A stretch of DNA of 64,000 bases from Flavobacterium sp. JAD_PAG50586_2 (GCA_023213215.1 CP096136.1:310001-374000); one strand, 5' to 3'; positions 12,001 to 22,253 are shown, counted from the first letter of the stretch. Program-made: numbers and translations. Notes: generated by a model not told the origin, from the sequence alone.

Positions 12001-12923
12001 CGGTGTAGTGAAATTAGGTGTAACATTATTATTGACGTTAATTGCTATTGTATCAGTGATTGTAAGCCCGCAAATATTTGTCGCTGTTAGTGTTAGAATT
12101 ATAGTCCCAGTTGCATTGTTAGCTAATGTATAGTTTGTAGCTAAACTATTTGGAGAAGAAAAACTTCCCGAAGACGCAGACCAGCTTACTGTCTGATGTC
12201 CCTGTGCAGTACCATTTAAAGTAATTACACTGCCAGGACACGCACTGATAGATGGAGGACCGGCATTGACCGTAAAAGGGTCTACTGGTGCAGAACATCC
12301 ATAATTTACATAAGTAGCCGTACCCGAAGGAGTAAAATTAACTGTGGCTCCATCTGCGGCTACAGTTGCTCCACTTGGATTATTTAATAACGCCCTATCA
12401 TAAGATACTGTATCAGTACATGCTCCAAAAGATATCGTCAGCGTTCTCGTACCTGTACCTGAATTTGCAAAATGACCTCCAGTAACAGATGGATTGTTCT
12501 GGTATAGTATATAAATATTTTGCGTCAATGCGCCAAATGAATTTAAAGCTGTATCAAGGTTAAAACTTGTCACTAGAATTACAGTAGCATTTGCCGGAAG
12601 AACACCTCCTGTGGGCTCTATCAGCTGACCACAACCACCGGCATCCAGGATGTCAGCATTCAACGATGCAGTCTTTGAAGCAGTTGTGCTATTTTGAACT
12701 AAACCCTGCCATGGGTTATTTGGCCAAACAACAGATAAGTTACTGGTGTTTATGTTTGTACTTCCAACTTTGAATCGAACCATTTCATTCAATCCCTCTT
12801 GTCCTCCACAGGCATCTACCAAAATATTCTCAATTTGAAAGCATTGTGAATATCCATTATGAAAAGATAATAGAGTAATAATTGCCATAAAGGCGATACG
12901 GGTAATTTTTTCTTCAATATCAT
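9100..12923 (-). CDS. T9SS type B sorting-domain protein with 12 tandem 67-aa repeats (start broken by one base)
   Basis: A secreted or surface protein of about 1270 residues. The C-terminus (GLNDVFDLSGLN, IYNRYGIEVYSR, LPDATYYYVI) is a CHU_C/type B sorting domain. The N-terminal part (CFQIENILVDACGG) resembles a lamin-tail-like domain, and residues about 290-1090 are twelve tandem repeats. The first in-frame ATG (12888) gives a signal peptide lacking its basic end. An ATG at 12923 encodes MILKKK and would join KITRIAFMAIITLLSF if the T6 run at 12906-12911 (A6 on the coding strand) had one more base. I therefore place the start at 12923. It sits 36 bp upstream of the giant repeat protein, so the two are probably cotranscribed. 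The function is unknown; adhesion is inferred. Confidence 0.85.
9613..12024 (-). repeat. 12 tandem 201-bp coding repeats (67 aa each)
   Basis: The unit starts ITPNFTTPLTLC and ends FTLQVNITNS. The twelve copies are contiguous and the last one (nearest the C-terminus) is diverged. Two alternating sub-types (TWTPATISTAASGSYVF and TWSPTAISMAASGNYVF) are interleaved along the array, as expected from repeated unequal exchange. Confidence 0.92.
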
Positions 12924-12937
12924 TTATAAATTTTTAA

Positions 12938-12971
12938 CAACCAGCAAAGTTATTCAACCAGCAAAGTTATT
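12938..12971 (-). promoter_or_regulatory. Duplicated -7 promoter element (17-bp tandem duplication)
   Basis: On the minus strand the 17-bp unit GGTTGAATAACTTTGCT-type sequence occurs twice in tandem, and each copy contains TAACTTTG, a perfect match to the Bacteroidota -7 element TAnnTTTG. The copies lie 15-50 bp upstream of the proposed ATG at 12923, so the adhesin operon may have two start sites 17 bp apart. Confidence 0.5.
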
Positions 12972-13040
12972 CAACAAGCCTTAGCCAAATATTATCAAAG
13001 AGTTATCAATTAGTTATGTGAAAGATAGTTTTGTATTCTA

Positions 13041-13081
13041 AATAAAAAAAGACCCTCGATTTCTCGAAGGTCTTTTCTGTC
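13041..13081 (-). terminator. Rho-independent terminator
   Basis: The minus strand reads GACCTTCGA, a GAAA loop, then TCGAGGGTC and a run of seven T. All nine stem positions pair, one of them G-U. It lies just after the stop of the 13099-15795 gene. Confidence 0.85.
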
Positions 13082-13098
13082 ATTAATTATTAGATTAC

Positions 13099-15795
13099 TT
13101 ATCTCTTAACAACCCTAACAGTCTGAACACTGTTCTCCTGTGATACAACTACATTGTAAACTCCACTTGGATAATTGTCTCCAATTGTTGTTGTTTCTAA
13201 ATCAGAAACCCTAACATCCCTTTGGTCAATCAGTCTTCCGATCATATCATAAACTTTTAAGTTTACAGCTGATTCGCTTGACGATTTAACATCGATCATG
13301 AAGTTATTGGCAAATGGGTTTGGATAGGCCATTGCTTTAAAGCTACTAATCATCTCTTCGTTTTTCAACGCTGCAGGTGTCTGGATAACACAGTCATGAT
13401 CATACTCGCCTTCTCCATAAAAATTGATAGCTACATAAACATGGTATTTAGTTGCCGGCAACAGTGAATTTGTACCTGTGAACATATTGGTATAAAAGTA
13501 GTTTATTGGAGATGTTGCATAATTGGTATCAACCAATACATTTCCGTCATATTGCTCCAACCTGAATGTATAAGTTGCTCCTGATACTAAGTTACCCGTA
13601 TACACCTTAGTGCTTGAAGTCGGTATCACATAAGGACTATCATCATCTCCACATTGTGATCCTTGAATTGTTGTCATCGGACCTGCCGGTGTGGTAATAT
13701 TACATTCCCCGTTAAAGTTTGAAGCCCCGCTAGCAGTAGTAACACTTACCGCTAATAAATAAAGAGTGTTGTGCTCAATAGCTACATTCCCACTTGTTGG
13801 TGGATTAGTCAAGCGGAAGTTGGAATATGGAGTTTCTATGTATGAGTAAGTTGTTGGTGCAGATGCTTTAGCTATTCTGTATGTATACATAGTAGCACCT
13901 GTAACTCCATTAACATAGATTTTAGAATTGATAGCTGCCAATGTTTGGTTACACTGATTGGTCGGCACAACAATGTTGGCAACTACCTGAGTTGTAACTG
14001 TACACATTGGTCCATAAGCTGAAGTAACAGTGTTACCACTGATTAGGAACTCATTCTGGATATCTACATTATAGGTAGTACCATACGTTGGAAACAATCC
14101 AACCACATCTGTTAGTCTGAAGCTCGGATAAGTAGTTTCAGCATAGAAATATGTTGTTGGCGCAGTAGATACTGCAACTCTGTAGCGGTATTTTGTAGAT
14201 TGCGTTACAGTATTACCTGCAAAGATTCTTGTGTTAACTGATGTCAGTACCGGACTATTTCCACAGTTCGAAAGCTGTGCTGCCTGGCATGAAACAGCGC
14301 TAACAACTACTACTGAAGTATCAGCTGTTGTACATGGTGATGTTGCAGGTACAGTGTAAGTATAAATTCCTGCCCCACCAAGTGCTGGTGACCAAGTTCC
14401 TCCTTCATCCTCTCCTGTAATGGCAGCGTGCAATTGTGCTAAAGTAATATTGGTTCCTGAACAAATAGTATAAACTCCGTTTGTTCCTGCATTCGGTTGA
14501 GATTGAGTTGTAACAGTTACTGTAGCTGTTGCATTTTCACATGGAGAAATACCTGTTACTGTATACGTGTAAATTCCTTCTCCCGCTAATGCCGGACTCC
14601 ATGTTCCGCCTGCTTGAGGTAGCCCTCCTAATTGCCCGAACAACTCTGAAGATGTTACGGTTGTTCCTGAACAAATTGTTAAACTTCCATTTGTTCCTGC
14701 ATTTGGTGACTGATTTATAGTCAAATTCAACGTTTCAGTGTGTGTACATCCGGCAACATTGGTTGAAGTATGTGTGATCCCATTTTGAGATGTAGTGTAG
14801 GTATTACCATCTCCAAGTGGACCTTCCCAAATATAAGAATCACAAGCAGTAGCTGTTGTAGTATTAGAAGTTGGTTGGTTTACTGTTACCAAAGCACTGC
14901 CTGTGTTACCTGTACCAACATTGCTACCATTATCTGTTACAGATACCAAAGTATATGTTGTTGTTGCACTCGGGGTCACAGAAAAGGCAGAACCGCTTGT
15001 ATAATCAGACACTGTGAAGTTTGATGTACCGTTTGAATAAACAACAGTATAAGGTGGAGTTCCTCCTGTAATTGCTACACTTAAATTTGTAGAAGTACCA
15101 TTACAAATTGTAGCGTTTCCAGACAAAACTGATGCAGTAGATCCAGATGGTGCATTTAAGGTTTGTGATGCCGGTGCAATCCTGTTAATGCTTGTACCCT
15201 GTGTAGCTAAAATTGAAGATGTTGTAGGTGAGCCATTTATATAACACACTACACCTGCTGTCGTTGCAAAAGTAAATCCAAATTGTGAATTTGATACCCA
15301 TGTCCCTCCAGTTACCTTCATTCTGAAACGACCAATATTTACGGGTGTTCCTGTTGGTATTGTAGGTGCATTTGCACTAGTAAAAAAGGCTGTTGATGAA
15401 CCATAGTTCAATAATCTTGATCCAGCTGTGTATGGACACGAGGCTACATTTGGCCATTGTGCCGTTCCATTATTCCATTCAGGGTTTGTGTTATTATTTA
15501 ACGGAGCCCATGTAATGGTTCCGGTTCCTCCCTGCAGTAAATTTGCAGCATGATTTCCTCTGACAATTATGGAATTGAATTTTAATGTAGCGCCATTTGA
15601 ACTTGTATTTGATAATAGTATATCAAAATCTGCTGTAGTTGCTGTTGAACCAACCCATACCATTTGCATAGTTACTTGTTGTGCTGTAGCACTTTGCGAT
15701 AAGCCTAGAAACAACATAAATGCTACAAGGAATTTTGTCGATAAGGACATAATCCCTCCTAATCCTGATTGTTCGTGTAAATTTTTAATTTTCAT
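13099..15795 (-). CDS. T9SS type A sorting-domain secreted protein
   Basis: A protein of 898 residues. It has a clear signal peptide (MSLSTKFLVAFMLFLGL to SATAQ); translation may start at this internal Met16 rather than Met1. The body is beta-rich and contains two similar stretches of the form GTWSPAL(G/A)GAGIYTYTV, common in Bacteroidota Ig-like repeats, then domains with KYRYRVA and TYTFRLE strands. The last about 80 residues (AMAYPNPFANNFMIDV, VYDMIGRLIDQ, GVYNVVV, VRVVKR) form a type A sorting domain, which directs export through T9SS and usually attachment to the surface. There is no catalytic motif I recognise. It lies between two other giant secreted proteins with its own terminator, so it is probably a separate unit. 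Confidence 0.85.
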   Translation of the reverse strand: MKIKNLHEQSGLGGIMSLSTKFLVAFMLFLGLSQSATAQQVTMQMVWVGSTATTADFDILLSNTSSNGATLKFNSIIVRGNHAANLLQGGTGTITWAPLNNNTNPEWNNGTAQWPNVASCPYTAGSRLLNYGSSTAFFTSANAPTIPTGTPVNIGRFRMKVTGGTWVSNSQFGFTFATTAGVVCYINGSPTTSSILATQGTSINRIAPASQTLNAPSGSTASVLSGNATICNGTSTNLSVAITGGTPPYTVVYSNGTSNFTVSDYTSGSAFSVTPSATTTYTLVSVTDNGSNVGTGNTGSALVTVNQPTSNTTTATACDSYIWEGPLGDGNTYTTSQNGITHTSTNVAGCTHTETLNLTINQSPNAGTNGSLTICSGTTVTSSELFGQLGGLPQAGGTWSPALAGEGIYTYTVTGISPCENATATVTVTTQSQPNAGTNGVYTICSGTNITLAQLHAAITGEDEGGTWSPALGGAGIYTYTVPATSPCTTADTSVVVVSAVSCQAAQLSNCGNSPVLTSVNTRIFAGNTVTQSTKYRYRVAVSTAPTTYFYAETTYPSFRLTDVVGLFPTYGTTYNVDIQNEFLISGNTVTSAYGPMCTVTTQVVANIVVPTNQCNQTLAAINSKIYVNGVTGATMYTYRIAKASAPTTYSYIETPYSNFRLTNPPTSGNVAIEHNTLYLLAVSVTTASGASNFNGECNITTPAGPMTTIQGSQCGDDDSPYVIPTSSTKVYTGNLVSGATYTFRLEQYDGNVLVDTNYATSPINYFYTNMFTGTNSLLPATKYHVYVAINFYGEGEYDHDCVIQTPAALKNEEMISSFKAMAYPNPFANNFMIDVKSSSESAVNLKVYDMIGRLIDQRDVRVSDLETTTIGDNYPSGVYNVVVSQENSVQTVRVVKR

Positions 15796-15830
15796 TTTGT
15801 TAAGTTTTATTTTTTTTAAATCGTTTAATT

Positions 15831-15871
15831 AAAAAATAAATCAGAAGCCCCAATTAATGGAACTTCTGATT
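15831..15871 (-). terminator. Rho-independent terminator
   Basis: On the minus strand AATCAGAAG and CTTCTGATT form a perfect 9-bp stem followed by TATTTTTT. It lies directly after the stop of the 15878-22021 gene. Confidence 0.8.
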
Positions 15872-15877
15872 CCCTTA

Positions 15878-18800
15878 TTATTGTTGTGGGTATTGAGCGA
15901 ATAGGCCTAAGTAAGCATTACCGTCATATACAGGATAATCTGCCGGATCTACGAAAGTATCTCCATTCATATCTCCTGATAATAAATACAAACCATTAAT
16001 TGCTGAGTTATCCTGATCTAATTCAAATGATGGAAAATCAGCCGGGTCAATAAAATCGTCCTGATTTAAATCTCCTGAGTACATTCCATAAACACCTGGT
16101 GCTAACGTTGCCATTGGCTCAAATGATCCGTCAGTATATGCCTGATCTAAGCCTGTTGAAAAATCATAAGCTGTAGATTCTGAAATCAATACAGGATTAG
16201 CGCTCCATAATTGCAATGAACTTCTGTGTTTCAAAACAATGTAGTAGCTGTTACCTGCTGCATCTGCCGGGAAGGTTACTGCCAATGATCCGTCTGTTTG
16301 CAATATTCCTGTAACTGTATAAGATACTACAGAAGGTGTAGTTCCATCATGCAATTCAACTGTAACCTCATCTACATCTGTTGCATTACCTGCCGATAAG
16401 CCTGATGCAGTTAAGTTGTCATAACGAGCGGCCACCATGCCAGTTCCATTGTAATATCCCTGGATGAACAGTTTAAGATTTAAAACTGATTCCGTTGAGC
16501 AAGTATTTACTGTTATGTTTGCTGTTCCGTTTACAACACTAGTCAAACCATTGGCATCTGTTACAGAAACTAATGAATAACTATTTGAACCCGTTGTTGA
16601 TGGCGTTACCGAAATAGAGGTACCGCTTACATAATTATTAACGGTAAAGCTTTCTGCCGTTGTCTGATTCTGATAAACTACTGTATAAGGTGAAGCACCT
16701 CCTATAACATCAACTTTTACTGAAGATGAGCTTCCGTTGCAAACTGTATCTTCACCTACTAAAGACAAGGAGGCTATCGTTGGTGTAATTACAGATCCGA
16801 AAATAGTAACATCATCTACCCTGAAAGTTCCTGTAGTTGATGAAGCTCCAGCTCCATCTGCACGCTGTGTACCGTAAGGGTATAAACGGAAAGTAACAGT
16901 TCCGGCTACCGTTGAATTAAAGTCTGGAAAATCCCAAGTTAAAACTGTACCTGAAGTTGGAGATGCCGGAGTTGCTGTCATTGTAACAGAAGAAGAAACG
17001 AATCCATCTGTACTGTATCTAACTTCTAACTGATTAGGCGCTGAGTTACTTGCCTGTCTAAAGAAGGAAAGTGACCTAACATTTAACTGATATCCTGTTG
17101 TTGCTGTTGCAGAAAACTCGATATAAGAAGTATTACTTGGAGTCGCAGTTGTGTTTAATGTCGTTGAGTTAAACACATTACCAGTACTCATACAGGTAAC
17201 CGAAGTTCTCGTAAGCGGTGCACCGGTAGCATTTACAGCCATTGTTGGAATATTCCCATTTGTCGGACAAGCGGAAGCTCCGGTTAATGCATTTGCATAA
17301 AGAACAGAATCAGTAATATTAGCCGTAAGACCTGTTGGCTGTACGAATGAATAATTTCCTGCATCCGAACCAGTTAAAGTAGCTGTAGATGTTACAGCTA
17401 TACCAGTTCCGATAGTGGCAGAAGCAAAAGTTCCCGTTCCGTTGAACGTCACTGTATCTCCGGCAAAAATGCCCACTAATGTTGCAATAATTGTAGCTGT
17501 GTTGGTTCCATCAAATACTTTATTCTGGGCCACTGCTCCTGTCAACGTCAATTCAAATGGAGTAATATCTGCGGATAAGTCTGTTGGTTGTGTCAGGCTA
17601 TAATTAGATGATTGTGATCCAGACAAAACAAGATTAGCTGTAACCGTTTTAGCTGTTCCAACGTTTTTAGTATCGAACGATCCGCCACCTGTAAGGGTCA
17701 CATCATCTGAACCAAAAACTCCTGAAATACTATTAACCGTAATTGCAGCAGTATCGTCGGCATCATATACCTTATTTACTGCCGTTGCTGTAACAGTGAT
17801 TTCTTTCTTCGTGATTGTATACACTAATATTGCATTGGTAGTACCTCCTGCATTAGTAGCGGAAATAGTAACATTATAATTACCTGCTGCCGTTGGCGCA
17901 CCAATGATAGTTTGTGTGCCGCTGTCAAAAGTTAAGCCTGCCGGTAAATTTGTTGCGTTATAAGAAGTCACAGGGAAAGAAGGATCACTGTCAGCTGTGA
18001 TTTGGTAAGGCAAAGTAATTTCAGTACCGTAAACAGAACTGAATGTCAATGCACTTGTTATCGTAGGAGAAGCAACAGTTGTAATATCGGCTGTTAATCC
18101 TGATGGCTGTGTCAATGAATAATTTGCTGCAGCGGATCCTGTAATAGCATACCCTGAAACGTTCACAGGAATATTTGTTCCTGCATTATCCTGTGTAAAT
18201 ACAGCTGTTGCAGTAGTTGAATCTAAAGTAACATTTCCATTGTCAATTGATAAAACTCCGTTTAAAACTGGTGTTCCCGAAATAGTTGCCGTGAAATCAC
18301 CTAAATTCTCAACTTTGTTATTGATAAAGATTCCACTAATAGTTAGTGGCTTTGGTGTAACTGTACTTGAAGGGATTGTTACTTCTACTGTTGTGCCACC
18401 AATAGTTGCAGCAGAAATAGCACCCGAATACGTTCCGGCCAAATCAGTTGCCAATAAACGTACATATACTGGAGTTGAAGCAACAGTACCTGATGTAGGT
18501 GTAAGTGTAAGCGTCCCTGCGAAACCTGAAGTTGGGTTAAGCGATATTTCAAATCCGGCTGGTGCACTTATCCCAATAGTATTGGTTAGGAAAGTTCCCG
18601 ATACACTGAATGTCTCATTTGCAGATGCTGAACCGTACTCTGCTGTCAGTGCAGCTACTGCTCCTGTCGTAACGATTGTTGGAGAAGGACATGTAGGCAA
18701 TACTGTGAATGACCAATCGGTTGCGGCCAAAGCTGAAGCTCCTGTAGTGTTCCAGTTTGCCGTAGTTTTACCTATTTCATTTAATAATATCTGTTTACAG

Positions 18801-21800
18801 GAGTTGAAAACAGTTCCGGTTGTGCTGTATCTTAATGCAGTTCCGTTTGGAGTGATTGCAGTCGTGCCGCTTCCTGTAGTTGAAGTTTCCAGTGTATTTG
18901 GAACTGCACTAGAACTGCTTCCTATTTTGGCAAAGTAAATAAATGCATTAGGAGTAGTAGCGGTGATTGAAGATGCTGTATATATATAAATTTCTTCATT
19001 ATTGTTCCCTAATCCCGCACCTGTAGTATTACTCCAGTCATAGGTCGTTGTTGAAACTGCTGCTGCTCCCCATGGTAATACGATTACTGTTCCTGCCGGG
19101 ATAGTTTGCCCTGATTTTACTGTAAACGATGCTTCTGCTTCAGCTAAGTCGGTAAATGAGGTAGAAGCTGCTGTAGCCAATTCATTATCATTAACGAAGA
19201 ACTGAGTACCCGCTGATAAATCTTTTAATACAAGAATCGCAATATTATCAGGTGAACCACTTGTATTGTATCCGATAATTGCGATATCCCCTGCTGTTAG
19301 TACAGTCGGGCCACTTGTAATATTTGCAGTTAAATCTCCTGGCTGTGTAATTTCGTAATTGGCTGCCTGTGCACCACCTATTGTCAAAATAACATTGCTA
19401 ACAGTAATATTGTTTCCAATTGCTGATGTAGCAAAAGTTCCTGTACCGGAAATTGTAACTACATCTGGTGTAACAACACCTGTAATTCCAGATACCGTAA
19501 TAGCTGCATCTGTATTTCCGTCGTATACTTTGTTATCGGCTGTAGCCGTATAAGTCAAAGGCTTTTTAGTAATATTAGCTGTTAAGGTTACAGGAGAAGC
19601 AATACTATAATTAGAAGCATCTGCTCCGCTTAAAGTATAATTAACCGTTACATCTTTCCCGTTTCCGGCGAAACCGGTATCAAAAGCTCCTGAAGCGTTA
19701 ACCGTAACTACTTCTGAACCAACAACTCCATTAACCGTATCCACATTGACAGTAGCAACAGTATTAGTACTACCTGCATATTCCCTGTCATTTACCGTAG
19801 CAATTACAGTTAGTGATTTGGCAGTAATATCTGCAGACAATCCTGATGGCTGTGTCAATGTATAATTTGTGGCTTTAGTACCTGTTAATACGATATTGGA
19901 TGTTACAAAAATATTTGTTCCTACCAAAGCAGTATTGAAAGTACCTGCACCATCAAAAGAAACATCATCTCCTGAAATACCACCTGTTAAGGTCCCTGTA
20001 ATAGTTGCATCAGTATTTCCGTCATATTGCTTATTATTAGCAGAAGCACCAACAATGGTTAGATTAATAGTGTTAATAGTATAAGTTAAGGAAGCAAATC
20101 CTGTCCCTCCATTATTGGTTGCGCTTAGGGTAACATTAAATATACCGGCAGCGGTTGGCGTCCCTGTAATTTCTCCTGTTGCAGTATTTATACTTAAACC
20201 TGTTGGCAATCCGGTAGCGTCATATGAATCAACAGCTACATTTGTAGTTATAGTATATGACGTAGCTAAATCTCCATAAGTTGCCGAAGCACTTGTTGCG
20301 CTTGTAACAATTGGAGCACCTGGGCTTGTAATATTAGCCGTTAGTGATACGGTTGGCTCAGTTAAAGTATAATTGAAAGTATCGCCATCAATACTCCAGG
20401 TTGGAGTTACAGCAATATTTGTCCCGATATCTGCAGAAGCAAATGTTCCACTGCTGATAAGGGTAACGACATCTCCCGAAATAACCCCATCCAAAGTTCC
20501 AGATACCACTGCGTCAGTATTTCCATCATATACTTTATCCGATGCAATTGGATTTGATACCGTTAATTCCTTCGGGAAAATATCCGCTGTCAAACCATTA
20601 ATAACCGGCTGAATCAGATTATAGTTGTTCACGTCGCTTCCGCTCAAAGCGAAAGATAGATTAACAATATTAGCTGGGGTTCCAAAGAAAATCGTCTGGA
20701 AGCTGTTCTCAAATTCACCTGTGGCTACCAACTGTACGTTATCTGGAGAAACAACTCCGTTTAATGTACCTGATAAAGTAGCATTTACAGTTCCGTCATA
20801 TGTTTTATCATTTGCAGTAACATCGGTAACTGTCAAATCTTTAGGTGTAACATTAGCCGAAAGCCCAGTAGGCTGTGATACTGTATAGTTAGAAGAAGGA
20901 GCGGTAAAACCAGTAACAGTTATCGCTTTGCCGTTAGCTACATTTTTATTTGCAAAATTTGCAGATGGTGTACCTGTAACCGAGAAAGATTCACTGTTTA
21001 CCAAACCTGAATAAGCTGGTGTCCCGTTTAAAGAAGCCGTAGTTGTTCCATTATATTCCCTGCTTACTCCCGATAGCCCTGTTATTGTCAAGGCTTTAGC
21101 CGACTTAGCATTCCCAGATGAAGGCGTAGTAATATTTACAGTCGTAGCCCCTGTAGAAGATAAGGCAATTATTTTTGAATTATAAGCCCCAACTGCAGCA
21201 TTAGCTGCCAATCGAATCCTTAATGTCCCACTCGCACTTCCGCCAGATTGTGTGAAAGTAGCAGTAGTACCATAATTAGTACCATCAGAAGAAACCTGAA
21301 AACCAGTTGGGGCAGTAGCCACTAAATTAGCAGTTAATGCCACACCCGAAACTGAAAAACTCTGAGCTGCCGAAGCTGTTCCATAAGTGCTGGTAAATGC
21401 AGCAGTTGTTGCAGCTCCTGTTATAGTAGGAGTAGATGCAACTACGGTTCCGTTTAACTGAACATCATCCAATCTCATAGTCCCTGTTCCGGCACCTCCT
21501 GAAAAAGTGAATGTAAGAGTAATGTTTCCTGTTAAGTTTTGCGTTGTTGATGCGAAACTTGTAGTAGCAACCCCAACAAAACTACCACTCCTACTAGTGG
21601 TAACCTGTGCAATACTTGTTGAACCACCTGTACCGGATATTGCAATGTTCAATGTCGTTGGCCCTGTACCTGAAATCCTGTAATTATAAGCTATGCTTGC
21701 AGGAGTTAACCTGAAACCACTTGCTACCGTAAAAGTACATGTCATGGTATTAGTTGCTCCAGTCCCACTCATACAACCTCCTGAACTTCCTGCAAAGCTT

Positions 21801-22021
21801 GCAGATGATAATGTCTGTGTCCATGAAGGTGTGCTAAAGTTCGAATTCTTAGACGCTGAACCTGTTGCATTAGTTCCAAAGGCATAAGGAAGTGCAACTG
21901 AGCTACTGCTTCCAAAGTCTTCCTTGTAAACAGACTGAGCCTGTGAATTACTGCTTAATAACAGCATCAAAACCGCCAATACACTTGCTTTAAAAGTGCT
22001 TTTTTTGGTTACTTGTAACAT
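15878..22021 (-). CDS. Giant YDG/MBG-type repeat protein with C-terminal dockerin-like module
   Basis: A protein of 2047 residues with a good signal peptide (LQVTKKSTFKASVLAVLMLLLSS to QAQ). Many copies of a domain of about 80 residues carry the YDG signature (KVYDGNTDA, KQYDGNTDA, KVFDGTNTA, EYNGTTTA), interleaved with MBG-like and putative-Ig stretches (SATYGDLATSY). Such repeats are common in surface adhesins. Unlike its neighbours it has no recognisable T9SS sorting domain. The last 70 residues instead contain two dockerin-like calcium loops (DLNQDDFIDPAD near 1984 and DMNGDTFVDPAD near 2017). They are preceded by a domain with FIQGYYNG and VELHDGTTPS that often accompanies this module in Flavobacteriia. 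A small ORF overlaps its 5' end. The function is unknown; surface structure is inferred. Confidence 0.85.
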   Translation of the reverse strand: MLQVTKKSTFKASVLAVLMLLLSSNSQAQSVYKEDFGSSSSVALPYAFGTNATGSASKNSNFSTPSWTQTLSSASFAGSSGGCMSGTGATNTMTCTFTVASGFRLTPASIAYNYRISGTGPTTLNIAISGTGGSTSIAQVTTSRSGSFVGVATTSFASTTQNLTGNITLTFTFSGGAGTGTMRLDDVQLNGTVVASTPTITGAATTAAFTSTYGTASAAQSFSVSGVALTANLVATAPTGFQVSSDGTNYGTTATFTQSGGSASGTLRIRLAANAAVGAYNSKIIALSSTGATTVNITTPSSGNAKSAKALTITGLSGVSREYNGTTTASLNGTPAYSGLVNSESFSVTGTPSANFANKNVANGKAITVTGFTAPSSNYTVSQPTGLSANVTPKDLTVTDVTANDKTYDGTVNATLSGTLNGVVSPDNVQLVATGEFENSFQTIFFGTPANIVNLSFALSGSDVNNYNLIQPVINGLTADIFPKELTVSNPIASDKVYDGNTDAVVSGTLDGVISGDVVTLISSGTFASADIGTNIAVTPTWSIDGDTFNYTLTEPTVSLTANITSPGAPIVTSATSASATYGDLATSYTITTNVAVDSYDATGLPTGLSINTATGEITGTPTAAGIFNVTLSATNNGGTGFASLTYTINTINLTIVGASANNKQYDGNTDATITGTLTGGISGDDVSFDGAGTFNTALVGTNIFVTSNIVLTGTKATNYTLTQPSGLSADITAKSLTVIATVNDREYAGSTNTVATVNVDTVNGVVGSEVVTVNASGAFDTGFAGNGKDVTVNYTLSGADASNYSIASPVTLTANITKKPLTYTATADNKVYDGNTDAAITVSGITGVVTPDVVTISGTGTFATSAIGNNITVSNVILTIGGAQAANYEITQPGDLTANITSGPTVLTAGDIAIIGYNTSGSPDNIAILVLKDLSAGTQFFVNDNELATAASTSFTDLAEAEASFTVKSGQTIPAGTVIVLPWGAAAVSTTTYDWSNTTGAGLGNNNEEIYIYTASSITATTPNAFIYFAKIGSSSSAVPNTLETSTTGSGTTAITPNGTALRYSTTGTVFNSCKQILLNEIGKTTANWNTTGASALAATDWSFTVLPTCPSPTIVTTGAVAALTAEYGSASANETFSVSGTFLTNTIGISAPAGFEISLNPTSGFAGTLTLTPTSGTVASTPVYVRLLATDLAGTYSGAISAATIGGTTVEVTIPSSTVTPKPLTISGIFINNKVENLGDFTATISGTPVLNGVLSIDNGNVTLDSTTATAVFTQDNAGTNIPVNVSGYAITGSAAANYSLTQPSGLTADITTVASPTITSALTFSSVYGTEITLPYQITADSDPSFPVTSYNATNLPAGLTFDSGTQTIIGAPTAAGNYNVTISATNAGGTTNAILVYTITKKEITVTATAVNKVYDADDTAAITVNSISGVFGSDDVTLTGGGSFDTKNVGTAKTVTANLVLSGSQSSNYSLTQPTDLSADITPFELTLTGAVAQNKVFDGTNTATIIATLVGIFAGDTVTFNGTGTFASATIGTGIAVTSTATLTGSDAGNYSFVQPTGLTANITDSVLYANALTGASACPTNGNIPTMAVNATGAPLTRTSVTCMSTGNVFNSTTLNTTATPSNTSYIEFSATATTGYQLNVRSLSFFRQASNSAPNQLEVRYSTDGFVSSSVTMTATPASPTSGTVLTWDFPDFNSTVAGTVTFRLYPYGTQRADGAGASSTTGTFRVDDVTIFGSVITPTIASLSLVGEDTVCNGSSSSVKVDVIGGASPYTVVYQNQTTAESFTVNNYVSGTSISVTPSTTGSNSYSLVSVTDANGLTSVVNGTANITVNTCSTESVLNLKLFIQGYYNGTGMVAARYDNLTASGLSAGNATDVDEVTVELHDGTTPSVVSYTVTGILQTDGSLAVTFPADAAGNSYYIVLKHRSSLQLWSANPVLISESTAYDFSTGLDQAYTDGSFEPMATLAPGVYGMYSGDLNQDDFIDPADFPSFELDQDNSAINGLYLLSGDMNGDTFVDPADYPVYDGNAYLGLFAQYPQQ

Positions 22022-22224
22022 CGCCTGAGCGTGTAAATCATTTTTTGGATAAATCCAAAAACCCCTTGCAATTGAGTGGACAATAAGGCAGCCGAAAAGT
22101 AGCCTTTTCCATCTCTCACAAATGAATTAGAGCTAAAGCCTAATTCATTTTTAGCACTTGTTATCGTTGGCTTACTAAAAGTCAACAACATGGTACTAAA
22201 CAATCGTTGTAAAATTGATTTCAT
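22009..22224 (-). CDS. Small upstream ORF overlapping the YDG-repeat gene start (doubtful)
   Basis: A 71-codon ORF starting MKSILQRLFSTMLLTF. Its stop lies 13 nt inside the next gene. A perfect TAnnTTTG element (22254-22261, minus) would start the transcript just upstream of its ATG, so it would be the first frame met by ribosomes. I recognise no family. It could be a leader peptide, a remnant of an older signal-peptide exon left by recombination, or chance. Confidence 0.25.
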   Translation of the reverse strand: MKSILQRLFSTMLLTFSKPTITSAKNELGFSSNSFVRDGKGYFSAALLSTQLQGVFGFIQKMIYTLRRCYK

Positions 22225-22253
22225 TAATAATTTGTTTGTTTTGATTAAGAACT

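Noticed and set aside
3450..12090. Plus-strand and alternative-frame ORFs rich in Cys, Arg and Trp across the tandem arrays
   Set aside because: They are antisense or out-of-frame readings of the two repeat genes; their own repetitiveness simply mirrors the real arrays.
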